A DNA stretch of 64,000 nt from the NCBI RefSeq assembly GCF_004193775.1, contig NC_041010.1, positions 42,273,562-42,337,561 of the forward strand, in the 5' to 3' direction. Made by a program: the position numbers and the translations under genes. Positions 33,660-45,676 of the stretch are shown one piece after another. Every line of letters starts with the position of its first letter. Within the stretch, counting starts at the first letter, position 1. This stretch comes from Glycine soja (lineage: Eukaryota; Streptophyta; Magnoliopsida; Fabales; Fabaceae). Below the pieces are notes generated by a model, which saw only the letters and a list, made by a program, of their open reading frames with translations, was not told where the DNA came from and searched no databases.

Positions 33660-36600
33660 ATGGATGCTATAAGGAAGCAAGCAAGTAAATTGAGGGAGCA
33701 AGTTGCCAGGCAACAGCAGGTCATCATTCATATTCTTCTTCTTAGATGAAAAATGGGAAACTTTTTTGTGGGGTGCTTCTCAATTTAGTGCTGCTACTAT
33801 TTACTGTTTAGGTTATAACTGATTCTGTAGCATGTGATCATAATATCAATTTAGCTTCATTTTTTTTTAAATGGGGTTTTATAGAAAAAGGCTAATTTTT
33901 ATTGGTTTGATTTGAACTAATGGGATGGGATCCTTATGCATAAAGTGTTGATTCTGTGTGTTTCTAGTGGTTTTATATGTTTTGTCAGTCTAGTGTTTTG
34001 TTTGTTTGACTTTGGTCTTCTGTCATAAATGGTGTTTTTTTTTTTGCAGGTTATACTTAGACAGTTGGGCCAAATTAGCAATGAACCGCTCATGATTGAT
34101 GAATCCGAAATTGAATGTCACCAGCAACTTCAAAAGTTGTACACTTCGACAAAGACAGCTAAGGTGTTTTTTAATATTTTCACTCCATGTATCTTATTTA
34201 ATTGGTTCAAGAAGCTTTGCTTGGTTATGTTTTTAACCAACGTGTTGCTCGATGCTCACAGCATTTTCAGCGGCATATTGTTCGTGCAATTGAAGGATTC
34301 GTTTCTGTTTGCTCCAAGCAAATGGAGATAGGTGAATTTGGCTTTTGGCCTTTTGCGCTTATGTTGTTTTTGTTTATGCCGTGAGGTTGATAATTGATAT
34401 TTTGTTCTCTATAATTCAGTGAGGAGGATGGCTAGGGACTGTTGTAAGTATGGGACAGAGAATCTTGGTAGTAGTTACCTCCTTGCAAGGGCTTCTCTTC
34501 AATTTGGTAACACATATGATACAATGGAAAATGAGAGAGAGACTCTGCTCGGGATCTTAGGCGATCAGGTAATCTTTTGGGGAATTTCCTTTGTACTCTC
34601 AAGCATAGTCTTTAAGAGTTCATTTAGTGAAATATAGCTTTATAGTGGAGCATACGATATATTAATATGTGCAAATTAATGTTCTTTAGTGTAACATTTA
34701 CCTACCTTATTTATTGGTGGTAGCCTTGCTGCAAAGATTTTTGACCAAGACCAACACATGTACATGGTTTCTGGAATTCAACTTGACCAAAAGCAAATCA
34801 ATAGAAACATTCACGTGCTTCTCCATATTTATATTAGGACTTTTTTTTTTTCTTGATATGGAATAAGAAGCCCTAGTTCTTCCAAACTATTCACTGGGTC
34901 AAGTTAAGAAAAGTGTTTACTTGCTAGTGCTACTGCTACTTAAGGGAAACCTAGTTCTTTGGAATTATTACTAGATTACCATTTATCTTGCATGACAATT
35001 TTTTTGTCTTTTATCTTTAGTTGTATGTTAGTTATATACCAAATTATTTAGTCTTTCATTCTATATATAAAAAAAATGGTGACTTCCAAGTTCCAATCAT
35101 GTCCCCACCTCCCAATTTTTATGCTAATTCTGCTTCAGGTTTGTATAGATCTCTGAGCCACTACGGGCACAGATAACAGGAGCTCCTTTGGAGGATGCAC
35201 GCCACCTCACTCGCCGCTATGACAAACTTCATCAAGAGGTAGAAGCCCAGGTAATGATTTTCTCCCACAATGGCATGCATATGGTGGTATGCTTTGCATG
35301 GTATTCATCATAGATATCTTCTCATCAGGCTGCTGAAGTTTTGAGGCGTCGATCAAAGTTGAGGAATTCTTCTGTTTCTGCAGAGAGTTCCGCGAGGCTT
35401 CAAAATGCAGAAACAAGGTTGAAAGAACTTAAATCTGCCTTGGCAGCACTTGGTAGAGAAGCAACCTCTGCTATGTTGTCTGTCGAAGAACAGCAGCAAC
35501 AGATGACTCTCCAGAGCCTTCGTACAATGGTATTGCTAGATTCCTTTTGGAAGTAATCTCTTGCATATGTGATTACTGATTTGAATTTTATGATAGTAAC
35601 TAATGTTTGCTTGACTGAGTATGTTGGTTGATTTTTTTTTTCTAGTTAATTTTTGTATTCCTGAACATTGAGAAGATCCTGCTCCCCTAAACCTTTTCTT
35701 TCTTTTTTCATTTGTTCCCCGTTTTTGGCAGGTGGATGCTGAGAGATCCTATCATCAGCATGTCCTTGTTATTCTAGAGAAACTATATACTGAGGTTAGT
35801 CACCATATAGCCTGAATGCCTGATTCTTTTTTTCAAATTGGAAGAATAATTACTAGCTTCTGGCATGATATTCTGACCATTTTTTTGGGTGCTGATCAAA
35901 TTAATAATCTGTACCTTAAATTGGATTTTTTGGAGTTAGATAATTGAGGACAGACAACCAAAAGAGGCTACATCATTTACACTGCCAAAAGATGGATATA
36001 ATCAACCTGCAGATGAGAATGCTAATTCAAGTGGCATTGATTATAAACACAACAGTCAAACAGCCACATACTTTTTTGCAAAGGTTAGTCATGTGTGAAC
36101 AAATGAATAAAATTTTCTCTGCAGCTCCTTCATTACATACAACTATATTCTTGAAGTTTACTGTTGCTCAAGATGAAGCCTATACTTTCACTTGGCTTTT
36201 GTTGCAACTGATATCTCATCTTGATCTTCTTATTACTATTACTTGCTAATGATGAGTTTTCTTGTTTCAGCATATTTGAATTTATGGACTACATTATATT
36301 TATGCAATTATTTTAAGCCATAAAATATATGGCTTCTCACTCCAGATACCTACCTCTTTTCATTACCAAATTGTCATATACTTTATGATGAAGGAACTAC
36401 AGAAAACAAGATGTGTAGAATAATGAATGTTATCATTACATTCACATTCATACACATAAAACATTGACAATTCTTTGTGCTAAAAAAGAAAATAAAGTCT
36501 TTCCATAGGATATAATCCAAAATTTGTTTGAACTCAGTGCAATGCAGTTTCCATTTACATTAATCTCCTAAATTGATTCATGTTCATCATCATTTGTCTT

Positions 36601-37462
36601 GTAGGTCGTACATCCATTTGATGCTCAAGCTGAGGGGGAGTTAAGCCTATCAGTTGATGATTTTGTTGTAGTTCGTCAGGTATTTCCTTGATGACTGTTA
36701 TGCTATTTATGATTCATCATCACCTGTACTTCAGATAAACCAGATTCTTTAAAAGCTTATTTTTTTCTTGTGTAAATAACTTAAAGATAGACTTTTTGGT
36801 GTCCATAATTATGAGCTATTGGTTGGGATCGTAGTTCATAAAGCACTCGTCTTCTTGTGATGCAGAAGCAGAGGGGCAAAATAGAGATTTAATACAAATT
36901 TAATCAAAATTCACTTGTATAAAATTTTTATCCCAAGACAAAAAATGAATAATCTTATGGAGTTAATTCTTTTTATTTGATTTTCATCTGCTCTAATACC
37001 CATTGTCTGTTATTTAAACATATGAAACTAATAACTTAAATATTGAAATCTTTCACTGCCGAGGTGTATGGTTAGTATGCATTTTCCTATAGTTGAGATC
37101 TCATATTGACTATAGATATGATTAATATAATCCTTATAAAGCTTGGATAGTTGTCACCTTACAAGTCCATTTTGTGAGGTTGAGTTAGGCTCCAATGTCA
37201 AATTCTAAGACCTACTAGTGTCACTATTGATTTAGTATTTACAAAAATGTCATGATCTTTTTTTTCAGACTTTTAAGTTATAATCTTTATTGCCAATATC
37301 AGACTGATTTGAGCTGTATTTTTATTATCCTTTTGGTTGTTACATTTCTAGGTTGGACCCAATGGATGGTCTGAAGGAGAATGCAAAGGCAATGCTGGAT
37401 GGTTTCCCTCTGCTTATGTAGAGAGACAGGACATGATACCAGCCAGCAAGATAACAGAATAA
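33660..37462 (+). CDS. SH3 domain-containing BAR protein, SH3P1-like (10 exons)
   Basis: Exons: 33660-33719, 34050-34163, 34262-34331, 34420-34568, 35149-35250, 35329-35529, 35732-35794, 35940-36083, 36605-36679, 37352-37462. They encode 362 aa. The N-terminus MDAIRKQASKLREQVARQQQ and the following charged helices (IVRAIEGF, PLEDARHL, EVEAQAAEVLRRRSKL) form the BAR-like region, about residues 1-260. A low-complexity linker follows. The SH3 domain is at about 297-352 (VHPFDAQAEGELSLSVDDF, GWSEGECKG, GWFPSAYVE). Arabidopsis SH3P proteins bind membranes and dynamin- or auxilin-type partners in clathrin-coated vesicle traffic and autophagosome formation; SH3P1 is the closest match by the VEAQA..VLRRRSKL and PSAYVE segments. 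Exon 5 must use the acceptor TTTGTATAG; an acceptor 10 bp upstream (TGCTTCAG) would shift the frame. Confidence 0.93.
37130..37215. repeat. repeat-like sequence in intron 9 of the SH3P1-like gene
   Basis: GTTGTCACCTTACAAGTCC followed by a GTGAGGTTGAGTTAGGCTCC stretch and CAAATTCTAAGACCT resembles the leader of a common legume LTR element, and partly resembles 375-410 (TTGAATTGAGTTACACC, TTCATTCTAAG). Remnant only; no LTR pair found. Confidence 0.3.
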
Positions 37463-39403
37463 CTTCACAGGATACCAACATTGGTCTTTTGATTAGGTGA
37501 GGCAAAAATTGTATATTATAATCACGGAATAGATGCAGCATTTGAAAAGCCATAGCATGTGCTTGCCATTATTTTTGGGTGGTTCTATCATCTCATCTGT
37601 GCAATATGTTGTATATGCGAGTCATAATTGAAATAGGAAATAGCACTGGCAGTTTGAATATGTAATTGATATGTTTATTATTGGCATTTGCTTTGGCCCT
37701 TTGGTCAGGAACTTAGTTTTATGCTGTTCATATTCTATAGCATTGTTTGTAATTCTAAATGAAGATATGGCGAGAAACATTGTATTTAAGAAATCTTCCT
37801 ATGCATCAATATGAAAAAAGTAATTTGTATCTATTATTTTTTTAGTTGCATGATGTCTTTCTAGTCTGGCTGAAATAAATTATGGCCTATGTCATTGAGT
37901 CCAAGGGATTTAAATGGTGTTAATAGATATTATCTATCAAAACAAGACTCGGACCATAGATTAAATAAATTGGATTCCACCCCTCAAACACCAACCTTAA
38001 CAACTTTCTTTTTTTTCTTTGCTGCATAACAATTCTGTTGCGTGGTACAGTCTGTTGGCATAAATAAACGACAAAAGTACTGGCTTAATGTATAAACCTT
38101 TGTTGAACTGTATAAAATTTTAAAGTTTTTCTTTAGATGCGAGCATAAGATATCAAAGAATACGATGAATTGATATATTGGACTAATTAATTCAAGAAAG
38201 TTAATCACATTATCGGATTTTCTTTTTCATACTTTATTTACACTTGTCCAATTCAGTTTCTGAAGCTGTGGCTGCAATACCTGCTGATTTATGTACCAAG
38301 TGAAACAGGGAAAATTATAAACTTTCTTGTTTGTTTAAGATCAGAGTCAGCTAATAAACAGCTTAAGATCATATATGACAGATTTATTTTATATTTGCTT
38401 ACTCCCTGCCAAACAGGTCCATTTGAACAGGAAGAAAAGCCTAATACATTCACTAATGGTTTCCCTTTTCATTTTGCTAACTTTTAAGATGAATTCCCAA
38501 GTTAAACGACCCCGCATGTTTGGATGATTTCCTTATTAACAAGCACCTCCGAAAAGTGGCTGATATAACAATATAAACAATCAGTTGCAATCGCATGTAC
38601 AAAACGGGATTGAATGCAGAATAAATAAAATAAAGTGAAGAAGAGTGTTTATGAAAGGACCATAAAAGATGACCATTATTATATGTAAGGACAGTATTAA
38701 AAACGATTTACTTAATTTAAAACTTTTTTTCCACAGAAATAAATTGAAAATAAGTGCATTGCATAAGAACAAAAATATATTTCAACAACCCAAAGAACAT
38801 AATTATGCTTGCCATTGATTATCACCTTGACACATCACATGAAGTCCAAAACAAACACCAAATTCGTTCGAACTAGGATTGTTAGTGTATGTTTAATTTA
38901 TAGTTAGAATTATTATGACACAATGTGCGTTTTAATGTAAACCTAGCAGATAAAATAAAATAAATACAAAAACAAGAGTTCTAATCCATTTTGACAAAAT
39001 AATTTTTGCCTCAAAGGTAAGTTTATAACAAGAACTAAACATACACTTACTCTGTAACAAATAATAAGTGTAGAATTACGATGTAAAGCTACAAAATACA
39101 AAAAGTAATTATCATTTAAATATATCGAAGACACTATGCAGATCATCAAATCAAAATAAAATTGCCAAAATATCTCCGTTCTTCATTGTATAAAGGCAGT
39201 ACAGCCATTCCCAAACAAACTATGTAAACATATTTGTATCGATCTAAACACAGACAAATTGATAGTCTCCCACTGTCCCCAAAAGAAACCAGAAAACGAT
39301 ATATACTTTGCAACAGCTTATAACACCTAATTTTCTTCTTCTACGATTATACGAAGCCTAAAATGATATAGATAGTGCACTGTAGTCTGTACTCTACTCA
39401 TCA
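37463..39403. other. 3' flank and intergenic region
   Basis: 3' UTR of the SH3P1-like gene, then AT-rich sequence with no recognised gene. The 3' UTR of the minus-strand gene ending at 39404 probably occupies its right end. Confidence 0.5.
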
Positions 39404-40186
39404 TCAATCACTGAGCTGATCCCCAAGGTTGAACCTTGCAGATTCTTGCTTGGCCCACTGAACAATCTTTTCAGCCTCGCGGCTAACCTTCTCTTCTTCC
39501 TTCATCGCCTTCTTCGGCATTTTTTGTTGTTCCTTCCTCGAGAAGCTTCCTAATTCCGACAACAAGTGATCATCACCCCAATTCTCCTTGCTTTTTTTCT
39601 TGGGAGAGAACCACAAACAATCCTTCCTCCGTGGAGGCGAAGGGGAATTCGAAGATCTCAGAGACAGAGTTCCGTTTGGAACCTTGTTCCTTTTGCGTCG
39701 GTTTGAAAATGGAAGACATGGAACTTTCATCAGAGGAAGGGGAAGACGCAGAGGCAGAACCAAAAGGGGGCGAAGAAACAGAAACAGAAACAGACCCATG
39801 GTCGGGCTTTTCATTTGGGTTATGTTTGGATGGTGAAAAATTGGGACTTGAAACAGACCCTTGCTCGGGTTTTTCATTTGGGTTGTGTTTGGATGGATCA
39901 AGATTGGGACTTTGGTTGTTTGTGGAAGAAAAAGTGAGAGCTTTGGTTTTGGAGGGAGGGAAGAATTTGAGGTTGCGGAAACGGTTTCGAGGTGGGAGGG
40001 GAGAAGGGATTCGTCGGTGAAGCCGGAGAAGTTGATGGCGGAGACTTGCTCCAAAACGACTGCGTCTTGGGCCAGCGAGGATGGCGGAGTCGTTGTCGTT
40101 GTCGGTGTCGGAGAGGTCGTAGAATCCCACCATCGTTGTTGTTTTGTTGTGGAGTGTGGGGTCCACCCGCGCATTCTTAGGGACAC
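39404..40186 (-). pseudogene. uncharacterised plant protein gene, frame broken three times
   Basis: Reading leftward from about 40166, frame A gives MVGFYDLSDTDNDNDSAI. Near 40069-40073 the plausible protein continues in frame B (LEQVSAINFSGFTDESLLPS). Near 39981-39984 it returns to frame A (FRNLKFFPPSKTKAL, then two SKHNPNEKP repeats and SSDESSMSSIFKP). Near 39630-39650 it goes back to frame B (RRKDCLWFSPKKKSKE, KKAMKEEEKVSREAEKIVQW) to the stop at 39404. Each switch is 1 bp, two in C-runs, so either a decayed gene or sequence errors. Frame B alone stays open for 260 codons from 40186, and could be what is made. The C-terminal charged module is shared with the gene at 42718. Function unknown; Ser-rich, probably non-membrane. 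Confidence 0.55.
39796..39905. repeat. in-gene direct repeat of about 60 bp
   Basis: On the plus strand, CGGGCTTTTCATTTGGGTTA then TGTTTGGATGG at about 39803-39834 recurs as CGGGTTTTTCATTTGGGTTG then TGTTTGGATGG at about 39865-39895. It encodes the two SKHNPNEKP copies of the minus-strand protein. Confidence 0.8.
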
Positions 40187-40189
40187 ACT

Positions 40190-42717
40190 ACCCCTCTTCC
40201 TACTTGGGGATTTTTTTTGGGTGGCAAACTCAAAAATAGAAGATTTTGGGAAGGCAAAACTTTCTCAACTCACTCCTAAATAAGGCCCTAAACCTCAAGA
40301 AAATCCCCCCCAATGGCCAGGCCAATACAGTACTTTTTCTTAAGAATGCTAGTATCTCTTTAGATTTTTTGCATTGCACAAAATACTCTTTTTTTTTTAA
40401 TTTCTATATTAATTTTTTGAAAAATATTACCCTAATCTCTTTAATGATTTTTAAAAATATTAGTGTGTACTTTTATAAAAAAATATTGTAATTAATAAAT
40501 ACGGATATCTTGTACACTATAAAATAATATATTAGAAAGTATCAATGTAATTGACTCATTTCTTTTTTAAGGTGAATCATTCCAGATATAAAAGATGAAT
40601 TATCAATTGCAGTCTCCTCGAAATACGTTGGGTTTAATTTCTTAAATTCAAACCCGTCAAAAGTTGTTTTAAGCCAGGCTGGTTTGGTGAGACGGATGGA
40701 TCAAGAGTATTTTTTTTTTTAAATAGCAATTCACACTTTTTTTTGGGGGTTTAATAATAATAAAATATTGAATTATAATATATTTTTAGACATATTATGT
40801 AAGGATGTGTCAATAAAAATCAAATCATTTAATCTAATTCAAACTGTATTTTATTGGATTATATTGAATTTAATATCTCTTTAAAAGAATAATCTGTATC
40901 GTATCAAAGCTTATGTTATTATATTGTAAGATGGGAAGATTACTTTTTACTAAAACTAATCTCAACAAATACGAGAATGCATATATATTAACGTGTATTG
41001 GATTAAGATTTTTTTTATAAAATGTTACGTAGTATATAATTAAAATTTTTAAATGACATAATTAAGTCTTATCATATTTAATTAAAACTTTTAAGATTTT
41101 TTAATGAGAGCAATAAAATTTGATGGTATTTAATTAAGTTTTTTTTATAACTTATAAAAAGTCTTGTGATATTAAAAAATATACAAATTTTTGATGAATT
41201 TCTTTCTTTTTTATTGGTTATCAGACTTTTTTTTTCTCTCATCACACATATTTTTCTCTCTCTAATATTCTTTAAGATATGTGTGTCATGTATGTTTCTT
41301 CTATTCTTTTGAAATAAAAAAATACAAAATATACTCCGCCTTTAGTCTGTTTTTTTTAATTAATATTTGTCTTATGTGCTAAGATTAATCATATTTTTCT
41401 TATATTGATTATATTTATCATTTGTTCGATATAATATTTTTGTGACTATCACCCTTAATTTTATTGTTCATATAACTCATTAACTCTCCTACTAATTTTT
41501 CATCCTCACCCGTCACTTCTACCCAATTAAACATGTCATTGGATTTATCATGAGATAATTGTAGTAATTAAAAAAAAAATAAAAAAAATCAACGTATAAA
41601 TCTATTGTTCAAATTCAAAAATAAGAATGAGAAAATATTATTACAATAAGTGTTAGTATAAGAGAACATAAAGCTATAATCAAAATATCTATTAAAAATT
41701 AAAAAAAAATTATATTAATTTTACCTTTTTTTATCCCAACTTCATCATTTCTTATTATTTTTTCACTAACTCTTGTAATTTTTAATGTGTTTTTAAAAAT
41801 TTATAGAATCCTTTCAGATCTTATAAATTTATAAAGTCCTTTCAAATCTTTTGAATTCTTATGATATAAATCGATTAAAATAAAAACTATGATAAAAGTC
41901 TTATAAAAAATCTCATAAATCATAATATTTATAAATAATCTTTAAAATCTATAAAAAATTTTAATGATAAAATAATCTTTCAAAATCCTAATATAATACA
42001 TCCTAAATCAAGTTTATGTCCATATATTATTCCTTTACTTGTCTTGATTATTGAGGTGCATCTCCTTATCCGATCACAATTTTTTTTTATTTTCTATAAG
42101 AAAAATGATATAGAGAAATAAGTAATGATTCAGGATTATAATTAATCATAATGGAATAGAATCAATTTGATAATGCCAAAGAAAAAATTAAACATATATA
42201 AACTTTCTGCTCTTTCTCACTTCCAATTTTTTCTCTCTATCCCTCTCTTCATTTGTTATCATATCACTTATCACATATACATTATTTTCTCAATCTTTCT
42301 TTATTTTTTTTTATTGTCTCTTTCTTATTTTCACTTATATCCCAAAATTAGGGTATACGTTTATCTCACTACTAGCTGATGTCATAATTAGTTACTCTCC
42401 ATCTCCAAAAAAAAAAAAAAAATCAACTAGCCGCCCCACATTTTGCTTATACGAGATTTGACTTAAACTCTTCACCAGCTCAAACAATGGTTACAATGTC
42501 AATGGAATTGCTTAAACTGGGTCCCAAGTCCCAACACGTTATATATTTAGCATGCTGACAAGGAACAAGACCCCACACTTCCTACCTTGTTTCCTTATCC
42601 TTCTAATTCATTCAAATAACGTACACCTCATCTCAACAACTCCACATTATCACATTAATTCATTTTCACACTTAAAGGGTATCAAATTCCCTAACCAAAG
42701 TTTATTAAATAAATTGC
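40190..42717. other. shared upstream region of the divergent gene pair
   Basis: About 2.5 kb between two divergently oriented related genes. AT-rich, with a candidate terminal-inverted-repeat element at 40993-42002 and no coding region recognised. Confidence 0.45.
40993..42002. mobile_element. candidate DNA transposon remnant with terminal inverted repeats
   Basis: The left end reads GTGTATTGGATTAAGATTTT (40993-41012). The right end, reverse-complemented, reads ATGTATTATATTAGGATTTT (41983-42002). About 16 of 20 bases agree, and AT-rich TTTATAA/AAGTCTTAT words recur inward on both arms. There is no coding sequence inside. A MITE-like or internally deleted element is likely, but no target duplication was confirmed. 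Confidence 0.4.
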
Positions 42718-43056
42718 ATGATGGAGCCAGAGTACACAGGAGGATCAGCATGTTGCTTTTGCTTCTCCTCCTCCACCAAGAAGAGTGTTGCAAGGAATGG
42801 TAAAAGAAGCACTGGAGTGTTGAGTTCAGAACACGTTGTTGAGTGGGGAAAGAATGATGAAATACTCTCAGACATGAGCACCTTTTCGGTGAAAGAACAA
42901 GAAAGTAGGCTGAAGAAAGCGTTGGAAGAGGAAGAGAGGGTAAGCAAGGAAGCAGAGAGGCTTGTCAAATGGGTGAAACAGGAATCAGCTAGAATTGATG
43001 TTTCTACAATCAAATCAATTCTCAGTGACGATGAAAATGAAGCAAATGTTAAGTAA
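42718..43056 (+). CDS. small uncharacterised protein sharing the C-terminal charged module of the 39.4-kb gene
   Basis: A single-exon frame of 112 residues. It starts with two adjacent ATGs (42718, 42721); either may be used. The N-terminus has a short Cys/Ser cluster (ACCFCFSSSTKK). The body ends in a Glu/Lys-rich helix (FSVKEQESRLKKALEEEERV, then SKEAERLVKWVKQESARI) that aligns with FSRKEQQKM..AMKEEEKVSREAEKIVQWAKQESARF of the minus-strand gene 2.5 kb away. The pair looks like a family whose only shared part is this probable coiled-coil tail. No known domain recognised and no signal peptide or membrane segment. Function unknown. Confidence 0.7.
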   Translation: MMEPEYTGGSACCFCFSSSTKKSVARNGKRSTGVLSSEHVVEWGKNDEILSDMSTFSVKEQESRLKKALEEEERVSKEAERLVKWVKQESARIDVSTIKSILSDDENEANVK

Positions 43057-44620
43057 TACTTGTGAGTTGTTTATATTTGGTTTCTGTTGTCTTCTCTTAA
43101 AATTACTTTTCCTAAGTTGTGATTACAGGAAATTCTAAAGTGTATAGATTATAAAAAAATAACCAAGTTTTTTTTTACATCAATAACTATTATAAAAGGA
43201 ATAATTTCATCCGATATAAATGGAACAACTATTATAAAAAGAATAATCACGTTTTACTCTCAATTTTTATAAATCAGTACAATATTTTATTTTAGCTTAC
43301 AACAATAATTACATCTTTCAAAACAAGTTATACCTTAACTACGTACATATATAGTTAACCATAAATATTGTTGATATCAGTATGTAGACAGTTAAAATCT
43401 TTGACAAGTAGTTGTCTACTTTATTTTATTTTGGGTGGTGTGTTCCTTTGGCTTCAAGTTAAGCATCAGATTGCGACGTAAATGGAAATAACGAAGAAGA
43501 AACATCTGTTGACCTTGTCCACGAAGGAGTTGTGTTGGACTCGTCTATCAGCTCCATTGTTCCCAGTCACATATATGAAGAAATATCTACATGCTTTCAC
43601 CATTGGAAATTACATTTGGTTATAGGCTATGTTGGTTATGAAGTATAAATTGATGAACTAATTAAAATTGGCTTCTAGCCCCTTAAATTAAGTAGTGGTA
43701 GAAAGTTAAAAAGGTTGAAAGAGATGCATAGGGTTCGGATGAGCTGTCTTTCTCTCTTCTATATCTGGAATGAGTGTATACTTTTTTTTTTGTTTTGTTT
43801 TTGAAAAGTGTATACTAATTATTTTGAAAAGTGTATGGTCATGGATCATGTAATAGTTGCAATATGTTGTGATCCAATTCTTCTTTGGTGTTGCAAACAT
43901 TGACTTTGATATCTATATTGTTGAATTTTATTTTTTTTGTTTGATTGCTAGAGTAGTTTTTGAAATTCTACAAAAAAAAATAAAATTATTAGGATGTGTT
44001 AGATTTAACATAGGTTGAACGAACACATTCTCATACATGTTTGGTAAGAAATAAAAATTCGTAACTTTTGATTCAACGATCATTTGGGATCTTCTAAGGA
44101 TAAATCAATACATAATAGTTTGAATTATTTCATATGATTTTCATGTTACACGTAATTAAATAAAACTTAATTACATGTTATGTGGAGATTAATTAAGAAT
44201 ATTGACACTTTATAATCTTAAACCATACAAATTATACACTGATTTCTCCGGTGACGAATAAGAGTTTTACTCTCTAAATCATGTATTGTAATTTATTAAC
44301 ATAAGGGATAAATTACTTGTGAATGGTGATTAAAGCGATTGTTTTTAACAGAAGGGATAAGTTACTTGTGAATGGTGGTTAAATTAAAGGCAGCCAGTGG
44401 GCAAATCAGCATACATCTGCATCATCCCTCAATCTTTTTTTTTTACCATGATTTCTCCTAAGCCGTGAATTGCTAGTGTAAAATTTGTGCCTATAACACA
44501 TGTTTTCGATAAGACTTCAGCTTGGATTCAGACCCAATGGCTAGCTGCTGATGCATCAACTATTCATAGGCAAATGCTTTCTCACCTTAAAATTTGCTTC
44601 ATGCACCTTTTTAATTTTCT

Positions 44621-44698
44621 GGAAAGGCTAATCTTGAATGTAAAATTAAATTCTGGATTAGCCTTTCCGGAATGTAAAAACTGGCAAGGCTAATCCGG
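44621..44698. repeat. 13-bp perfect inverted repeat with a third partial copy
   Basis: GGAAAGGCTAATC (44621-44633) is the exact reverse complement of GATTAGCCTTTCC (44656-44668), with a 22-bp loop. AAGGCTAATCCGG at about 44686-44698 is a further direct copy of the core. This may be the tip of a larger MITE-like or dispersed repeat. Confidence 0.7.
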
Positions 44699-45559
44699 AA
44701 TGCAATCTTACATTTAGAATTAGGTGCAGGAAACAATTATAAGGGTGTAGAAAGCTACTGTGCTATTAATTTCTTCGGTGGGTTTTGGTTTCTATTGGTT
44801 CCTAGCCACTTAGTACACCAGAAAAAAAAAAAAAAAAACCTTAATGCGCACTAACTCTGATAGCCACTAGCTCACTAATTTCCTGAGTAAACATAGAGCA
44901 TGAAAGCTGCATACTTTTTTGACACTGCAATATTAACTGCATATTCAAGCAGAGACCAGAGTTAATTAAAGCACGCGTTTTCTAATTTTATTTGTATCAC
45001 AAGGTCCACCAAATTATTCAAGAGTATAAGAAAGCGATTACCGAACTTAAATGATCCATATTCCAATTAAAGTTCATTATGGAACTCCATCTTTAGTGTT
45101 TAATACTTAGTAACCAAGCGGGTTGGTTTCATCACCTGTACCCGTATTAACTGATTTCAAACAAATTGCAAATTTCAACATGATGAGGCAATGTTTTTGC
45201 TTGAATTGAAAGCCAAGAAGAGCTCCTGAGAAGTGTTTTTGATCCCCTTCTTTTCTAGATGACCAAAATTTGTTATTTACGTATCCGTTTCATACTATTT
45301 TGGAGAACTAGTTTTCCTCAGTGATTTACTAGTTTCTACCAATAAGCAACAGAACATATATAGTGTAATATAAAGTTCAAAGATCATAATTTTACTGTAA
45401 TGTGTCTGAATCTTTTGTTGCAAAGGGAGGCTGTTATCTTTTATTGTGTAATTTACGTTTATCTCATTAACAAAATAAAAATGTGCTGGAATATTTTAAT
45501 TGAAAATTAGAAACAAAACCACATGTTACAATAATGTTTTAGCAAAAATTAAATTCAAA

Positions 45560-45676
<117 letters not shown>

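Noticed and set aside
39588..40283. Several overlapping plus-strand open frames, up to 140 codons
   Set aside because: They are antisense to the minus-strand gene, with low-complexity Gly/Arg/Glu translations produced by its Ser/Pro-rich codons.
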